DNA of 9,432 bases from JBGCDD01 sp045105075 (GTDB taxonomy: Bacteria > Pseudomonadota > Alphaproteobacteria > Rhodobacterales > Rhodobacteraceae), in the NCBI GenBank assembly GCA_045105075.1, contig JBGCDD010000240.1:1-9432 (forward strand), in the 5' to 3' direction. The notes below the pieces were generated by a model, which saw nothing but the letters and a program-made list of their open reading frames with translations, made no database searches and had not been told where the DNA came from. Positions 5,194-9,432 of the stretch are shown piece after piece; the stretch's first letter is position 1, and each line of letters opens with the position of its first letter. Position numbers and translations under genes: made by a program.

Positions 5194-7527
5194 TTATTCG
5201 CCGTAGGGCACCCAGACGGTTTTGATTTCGCTCGATTGGGCCAGCCAGGTGCGGGCGTTGGTTTCTGACCAATTGGTGACGTGTGCGTTGTTCACCCATG
5301 TGCGTTTGAGGTTGCCGGCAGCGGCCTGTTCAATGGTGGCGGACAGGTCGGTTGATGAAAACGACCAGACCGCGTCCACAGCCATGTGGCTGGCCAGCGT
5401 TTGTGCCATTGCGCCGTGCTGTCCCGTCAGAATATTGACCACGCCGCCAGGTACGTCAGAGGTGTCGAGCACCTGATAAAAATCCGTCGCGGCCAGCGGG
5501 AACGGGTCCGAGGCCACCAGAACGACCCGGTTGCCCATCGCAATGGCAGGTGCCATGGCCGAAATCAGGCCCAAAAGCGGCGCCTCGTCTGCGCACAAAA
5601 CCCCAATCACACCAACCGGTTCCTGCAACGACAGCGCCAAACCGCGCAGGGGGACTCCGGTGGCGCGGCCTTCGAATTTGTCGGCCCATGCGGCATAGGT
5701 GAACAGGCGGTCAAGGCTGATGTCGACTTCGCGCGCGCCTTGGCCTTTGCCGATCATCGCGTTCAGGCGGGCAGCAAATTCATCCCGTCGAGCGGCCAGG
5801 TTTTCGGCGATGTAATATAGGATCTGTGCCCGCAAGTGGCCACTGGTTTTGGCCCAACTGCTGGCGTTTTGGGCGGCCTCAACAGCGTTGCGCACGTCTT
5901 TTCGGTTGCCGAGGCCCACATGCCCCAACAACGCGCCGGATTTGGCGTAAACTGCGCGGGAATAGCCCGCATCGGGGCGTGCCTGTTTGCCGGCAACATA
6001 CATTTTGGCGGTGCGGTCGATGGCTGCGTCGGGTGCGCCCGAGCCGGGGAACGCGGCGATTGGGGCCAGCGCGCGGGCTTTGGTTTTGGGTTTGGTGTAG
6101 GCGGCCAGTCCGGCCCATCCGCCTTCGCGTCCGAACCCGCTTTCGCGCACGCCGCCAAACGGGGCCGCGGCATCAAACAGGTTGGTGGCGTTGATCCAGA
6201 CCACTCCGGCGGCCAGTTTCGGGGCGATATCAAGCGCCAGATTGACGTTCTCGCTCCAGACCGTGGCGGCCAGCCCATAGCGCGTGTTGTTGGCCAGCGC
6301 GACAGCCTCGGCGGGGGTGCGAAAGGTGGTGGCGACCAGCACGGGGCCAAAGATTTCGTCCTGCATCAGCGTATCGGACGGGTCGAGCCCGCTGATCAGT
6401 GTGGGTGGATAAAAACACCCGGTTTCGGGCATGTCGCAGGCGGCCACATGCGTGGTGCCACGGGTGTTGGCGGCCAGCATGTCGGCGACGCGGGTGCGTT
6501 GAACGGGGTCAACCATCGCACCCACGTCGATGCATTTGTCCAGCGGATTGCCGACGCGCAGTTCGTCCATGCGGGCGCGCAGGCGGGCCAGAAAATCCTC
6601 GGCGATGTTGTCTTGGATCAACAGGCGCGACCCGGCGCAGCAGACCTGGCCTTGGTTGAACCAGATCGCGTCGACCAGCCCTTCGATGGCTGAATCGATG
6701 TCGGCGTCGTCGAACACGATATAGGGCGATTTGCCGCCCAGTTCGAGGGTCAGCGCTTTGCCCGTGCCCGCAGTGGCGGTGCGGATTTTGCGCCCGACTT
6801 CGGTTGATCCGGTAAAGGCGATCTTGTCGACGTTGGCATTGACCAAGGCCGCGCCGGTGTCGCCGTCGCCGGTGACAATGTTGACCACGCCGTTTGGCAC
6901 GCCCGCCTCGGCGCAGATTTCCGCAAAGATCATGGCTGACAGTGTGGTGTATTCGGCCGGTTTCAGCACAACTGTGTTGCCTGCGGCCAGCGCGGGGGCG
7001 ATTTTCCAGGCCAGCATCAGCAGCGGGAAGTTCCACGGGATGATCTGACCGCACACGCCCACTGGCGCGTGATCGGGCATCTCGGTGTCGATCAACTGGG
7101 CCAGACCGGCGTGGTAATAGAAATGACGGATGGCCAGAGGCACGTCGATGTCGCGGCTTTCGCGGATCGGTTTGCCGTTGTCCAGCGTCTCCATCGTGGC
7201 CAAAAGGCGGCTGTGTTTTTGCATCAAACGCGCAATGGCATAAAGCACGCGGGCGCGGGCCGGACCGTCCTTGGCCCAGTTCGGTTGTGCTTTGCGGGCG
7301 GCGGCGACGGCGGCGGCCACTTCGTCGGGTGTGGCTTTGGTGATGCCTGCCAGCTTTTCGCCGGTGGCCGGGTTGTGGGACGCAAAATCATCGCGCAGCG
7401 GGCCCCATTGCCCGTTCACAAACGGCCCGGCAATGCCGCCGCGATCGGCAATCCATTGCAGCGCGTCGGCGGCGCTTTCGGGGGCGGGGCCATAGTCCAT
7501 GGAGTCGAAGATTTCGGGGACGGTCAT
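5194..7527 (-). CDS. ALDH16-type two-domain aldehyde dehydrogenase
   Basis: This is a 777-residue NAD(P)-dependent aldehyde dehydrogenase, far longer than the usual 480-500. Residues 1 to about 485 are a full catalytic unit. They contain IIPWNFP with N166, LKPAE with K189, the cofactor loop FTGSTEVG, LELGGKSP with the general base E262, and FNQGQVCCAGSR with the nucleophile C296. Residues from about 508 to the end are a second, shortened ALDH-like domain (MYVAGKQ, LQEPVGVIGVL, GGVVNILTG) without the catalytic Glu and Cys blocks. The N-terminal EIFDSMDYGPAPES and the C-terminal TVWVPYGE match the ALDH16 family. The human member has lost its active cysteine, but bacterial ones such as the Loktanella enzyme keep it. 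An ATG at 7536 is also in frame, but AAGGA sits eight bases before the ATG at 7527. The gene follows deoC by 35 bp, so acetaldehyde from DERA is a likely substrate (inference). Confidence 0.94.
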   Translation of the reverse strand: MTVPEIFDSMDYGPAPESAADALQWIADRGGIAGPFVNGQWGPLRDDFASHNPATGEKLAGITKATPDEVAAAVAAARKAQPNWAKDGPARARVLYAIARLMQKHSRLLATMETLDNGKPIRESRDIDVPLAIRHFYYHAGLAQLIDTEMPDHAPVGVCGQIIPWNFPLLMLAWKIAPALAAGNTVVLKPAEYTTLSAMIFAEICAEAGVPNGVVNIVTGDGDTGAALVNANVDKIAFTGSTEVGRKIRTATAGTGKALTLELGGKSPYIVFDDADIDSAIEGLVDAIWFNQGQVCCAGSRLLIQDNIAEDFLARLRARMDELRVGNPLDKCIDVGAMVDPVQRTRVADMLAANTRGTTHVAACDMPETGCFYPPTLISGLDPSDTLMQDEIFGPVLVATTFRTPAEAVALANNTRYGLAATVWSENVNLALDIAPKLAAGVVWINATNLFDAAAPFGGVRESGFGREGGWAGLAAYTKPKTKARALAPIAAFPGSGAPDAAIDRTAKMYVAGKQARPDAGYSRAVYAKSGALLGHVGLGNRKDVRNAVEAAQNASSWAKTSGHLRAQILYYIAENLAARRDEFAARLNAMIGKGQGAREVDISLDRLFTYAAWADKFEGRATGVPLRGLALSLQEPVGVIGVLCADEAPLLGLISAMAPAIAMGNRVVLVASDPFPLAATDFYQVLDTSDVPGGVVNILTGQHGAMAQTLASHMAVDAVWSFSSTDLSATIEQAAAGNLKRTWVNNAHVTNWSETNARTWLAQSSEIKTVWVPYGE

Positions 7528-7535
7528 GGGGCGCA

Positions 7536-7540
7536 TCCTT
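7536..7540 (-). promoter_or_regulatory. Ribosome site deciding the ALDH16 start
   Basis: On the minus strand AAGGA (7540-7536) is followed by eight bases and then the ATG at 7527. The in-frame ATG at 7536 overlaps the AAGGA itself and so cannot use it. This makes the shorter, 777-residue product the better choice. Confidence 0.65.
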
Positions 7541-7562
7541 GGGGTTTCAGCAACAACATTGG

Positions 7563-8549
7563 CTATCCCATCGCGTGGCGGTGGCCGGCGGAATAGGCGC
7601 CGGTGAGGTGGTGTTCCAGCTGGCGTTCGATGTCGCCCAGCAATGACGACGCGCCAAAGCGGAACAGGTCGGGGCGCAGCCAGCGGTCGCCGAGCTCATC
7701 TTTGATCAAAGACAGGTAGACCAGCGCGTCCTTGGCTTTTGAGATTCCCCCGGCGGGTTTGTAACCCACACGGATGCCAGTGGCGGCGTGATAGGCGCGG
7801 ATGGCGCGGATCATCACCAGCGACACCGGCAGCGTGGCGTTAACGCTTTCTTTGCCGGTCGAGGTTTTGATGAAATCGGCTCCTGCCATCATACAGACCA
7901 GAGAGGCGCGCGCCACATTGCGCAGGGTGCCCAATTCGCCAGTGGCCAAAATCGCCTTGACGTGGGCCTCACCGCAGGCGGCGCGGAAGGCGCGCATTTC
8001 GTCGTAAAGCGCCTGCCAGTTGCCTTCGAGCACGTGGCGGCGCGAGATCACGATGTCGATTTCGCCAGCCCCGGCTTTGACGCTTTCACCGATTTCGGCG
8101 ACTCGCAGATGAAACGGTGACAGCCCGGCGGGGAAGCCGGTGGACACAGCCGCCACGGGGATACCACTGCCCGCCAATGCGTCGACCGCGGCGGGGACCA
8201 TATCGTGATAAACGCAGATCGCACCGACGTGTAAATCGGGAAGGCCCAGTTGATCCAGCAGATCGGCACGCACCGGTTGGCGGCCTTTGGCGCACAAGCG
8301 ACGCACCCGCGCGGCTGTGTCATCGCCCGACAGCGTGGTCAGATCAATGCAGCTGATGGCGCGGCACAGCCAGGCGGCCTGATGGTCTTTTTTGACCGAG
8401 CGGCGCCCGGGCAATGTGGCCGCGCGGCGTTCAATGGCCGAGGTGTTGGCCTGCACGCGGCGCACCCAATCCATATCCAGCGCAAGCCCTGGATTGCGGG
8501 GTTCGGTGACTTGCGGCAATTGGTCGGTGGTGGAGCGTGTGGTTTGCAT
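7563..8549 (-). CDS. deoC: Deoxyribose-phosphate aldolase, long animal-type form
   Basis: DERA is a class I aldolase that splits 2-deoxy-D-ribose 5-phosphate into acetaldehyde and D-glyceraldehyde 3-phosphate, the last step of deoxynucleoside breakdown. The protein has 328 residues, against about 220-260 for common bacterial forms, and follows the human enzyme closely: KKDHQAAWL, IDLTTLSGDDT, CGEAHVKAILATGELGTL, FIKTSTGKESVNAT and GYKPAGGI. The Schiff-base lysine is K228 and the proton-relay lysine K264, with D165 in EIDIVIS; each is ten positions beyond its human counterpart (D155, K218, K254). The start is an ATG with AAGGG six bases upstream. It is followed after 35 bp by the ALDH16 gene and preceded after 66 bp by a sulfatase gene in the same direction. 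I see no break or missing residue. The function is secure. Confidence 0.97.
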   Translation of the reverse strand: MQTTRSTTDQLPQVTEPRNPGLALDMDWVRRVQANTSAIERRAATLPGRRSVKKDHQAAWLCRAISCIDLTTLSGDDTAARVRRLCAKGRQPVRADLLDQLGLPDLHVGAICVYHDMVPAAVDALAGSGIPVAAVSTGFPAGLSPFHLRVAEIGESVKAGAGEIDIVISRRHVLEGNWQALYDEMRAFRAACGEAHVKAILATGELGTLRNVARASLVCMMAGADFIKTSTGKESVNATLPVSLVMIRAIRAYHAATGIRVGYKPAGGISKAKDALVYLSLIKDELGDRWLRPDLFRFGASSLLGDIERQLEHHLTGAYSAGHRHAMG

Positions 8550-8567
8550 CGCCTGCCCTTTTGGTGA

Positions 8568-8612
8568 GCCTCGCGCAAATTGGCACGGGGGCCGGAGCTT
8601 GGCAAGCGAGGC
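8568..8612 (-). repeat. 7-bp inverted repeat in the sulfatase-deoC gap
   Basis: GCCTCGC (8568-8574) and GCGAGGC (8606-8612) form a perfect inverted repeat around 31 bases, filling most of the 66-bp gap. Inside are two direct copies of TTGGCA (8580-8585 and 8599-8604, 19 bp apart) and an 11-bp dyad GCTTGGCAAGC (8597-8607). No T-run follows, so it is not a clear terminator. On the minus strand TTGCCA (8605-8600) could be a -35 box, but the hexamer 17 bp on (CAATTT) is a poor -10. An operator or a leader structure for deoC is possible but unproven. Confidence 0.35.
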
Positions 8613-8615
8613 GGG

Positions 8616-9432
8616 TCAGGCCATGCCGACCTGCACCTGATTTGCGACCATGTCATCGGGGCGGCTGGCGATGTGGTGTTCCAGTTCGGCGCGGATATCG
8701 GCGCACTCGGGCAGATCAAACAGGTTGCGCATTTCGCCGGGGTCGGTGACCAGATCATAGAGTTCGCCGGCGCCCGATTGCAGATCAACGGTCAGTTTGT
8801 GGGTCTTGGTGCGCACTGTGCGCAACGTCAGCGCGACACCGGCGCGGGTGGGCAACAATTCCCATTCGTTCATTGCAAAATCGCGTTGGCCCTCGCCTTC
8901 GACCAGATCGCGCAGCGAGGTTCCGTGTTGTTTCAACAGCGGGTCGGTGTCGGCGTAATCGGCAAAGGTGGCCGTCAGATCGAGTGTGTTGACTGGTTCA
9001 TCCACGACTTTGCCCACTGGCACACCGGGGCCTTTGAAGATCATCGGCACGCGCAGCAGGCCTTCGTAGTGCATCGGACCCTTCAGGATCAGCCCATGAT
9101 CGCCCAGCCAGTCGCCGTGATCCGAGATGTAGATGACGATGGTGTTTTCGGCCAGACCGGTTTCCTCAAGCGCGATCAGCAACCGGCCCACATTGTGATC
9201 GATCAGCGCGATCTGGCCATAGGTGTTGGCGATGATCTCGCGCAGCTGCTCGTCGCTTTGGGGCGGAATCCGGCTGTAGGCTTTGCGCACATCGGCGTTT
9301 TCCTTGGGGCCTGCGGGTTCGTTGGTCAGCACAGCTTCGTGCCACCACGGACGGTTTTCAAAGTCACGGGTGCGGTGTTCGGGCAGGTCCACCTCGGCGG
9401 GATCATGCAGGTGCGACCAGGGTTCGGGGCAG
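8616..9432 (-). CDS. Sulfatase (alkaline-phosphatase superfamily), C-terminal part; 5' end beyond window
   Basis: This is the last 271 or so residues of a sulfatase-family hydrolase. The frame stays open to the window edge: codons upstream of the GTG at 9392 read CPEPWSHLHDPAE, so that GTG is not the start. The visible family features are YGQIALIDHNVGRLL, the metal-site block IYISDHGDWLGDHG with the Asp-His pair (codons 9122-9117), a lysine after it in LKGPMHYEG, RVPMIF, and the typical tail GELYDLVTDPGEMRNLFD. The N-terminal CxPxR-type motif, whose Cys or Ser becomes formylglycine, lies outside, so activity and substrate class cannot be judged. Choline-sulfatase-like or arylsulfatase-like enzymes are both possible, as is a phosphonate monoester hydrolase relative. 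It points in the same direction as deoC, but I see no functional link. Confidence 0.9.
   Translation of the reverse strand, partial: CPEPWSHLHDPAEVDLPEHRTRDFENRPWWHEAVLTNEPAGPKENADVRKAYSRIPPQSDEQLREIIANTYGQIALIDHNVGRLLIALEETGLAENTIVIYISDHGDWLGDHGLILKGPMHYEGLLRVPMIFKGPGVPVGKVVDEPVNTLDLTATFADYADTDPLLKQHGTSLRDLVEGEGQRDFAMNEWELLPTRAGVALTLRTVRTKTHKLTVDLQSGAGELYDLVTDPGEMRNLFDLPECADIRAELEHHIASRPDDMVANQVQVGMA

Noticed and set aside
5836..6693. 285-codon plus-strand open frame opposite the ALDH16 gene
   Set aside because: Composition is typical of a GC-rich antisense shadow (Gly, Ala, Arg, His), without a motif; the opposite strand carries conserved ALDH motifs throughout.
9166..9392. GTG at 9392 as the start of the sulfatase gene
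   Set aside because: The frame continues upstream to the window edge with plausible coding sequence, and the essential N-terminal sulfatase motif would be missing from a protein starting there.

Overview
The window looks like a chromosomal segment of a marine alphaproteobacterium, most likely Rhodobacterales (Roseobacter/Loktanella-like). The grounds are the high G+C, coding-dense sequence, the gene order purH - lspA - BamF-type (DUF3035) lipoprotein - two M16 peptidases, and an ALDH16-type aldehyde dehydrogenase. The species cannot be named from the sequence. There is no rRNA, tRNA, CRISPR array, insertion sequence or phage gene, and no long non-coding stretch; the largest gap between genes is about 100 bp.

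Left half, all plus strand (1-4380). It holds the 3' end of purH (last steps of purine synthesis), then lspA (lipoprotein signal peptidase), a small lipoprotein with a lipobox and a PDEF motif like the BAM-complex subunit BamF, and two M16B peptidase-like genes joined by an ATGA overlap. From lspA onward the theme is the envelope: LspA would process the lipoprotein encoded just downstream. The M16 pair looks like an obligate heterodimer. The first protein carries the zinc site (HFLEH) but lacks the substrate-binding R/Y pair; the second has lost the zinc site but keeps R299/Y306.

Right half, all minus strand (4381-9432), read from right to left. It holds the C-terminal half of a sulfatase, a long animal-type deoxyribose-phosphate aldolase (deoC), a two-domain ALDH16-type aldehyde dehydrogenase, an intrinsic terminator, and a membrane-anchored cyclic-nucleotide-binding-fold protein whose layout resembles animal Popeye (POPDC) proteins. 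deoC and the dehydrogenase are 35 bp apart and probably co-transcribed. DERA splits 2-deoxyribose 5-phosphate into glyceraldehyde 3-phosphate and acetaldehyde, and the dehydrogenase could oxidise that acetaldehyde to acetate (inference).

The two halves converge with no spacer: the second M16 gene ends at 4380 and the Popeye-like gene ends at 4381. Most of the window is recognisable. The parts most worth a second look are the Popeye-like protein with its missing phosphate-binding arginine, the DERA-ALDH16 pair, and the split-active-site M16 pair.
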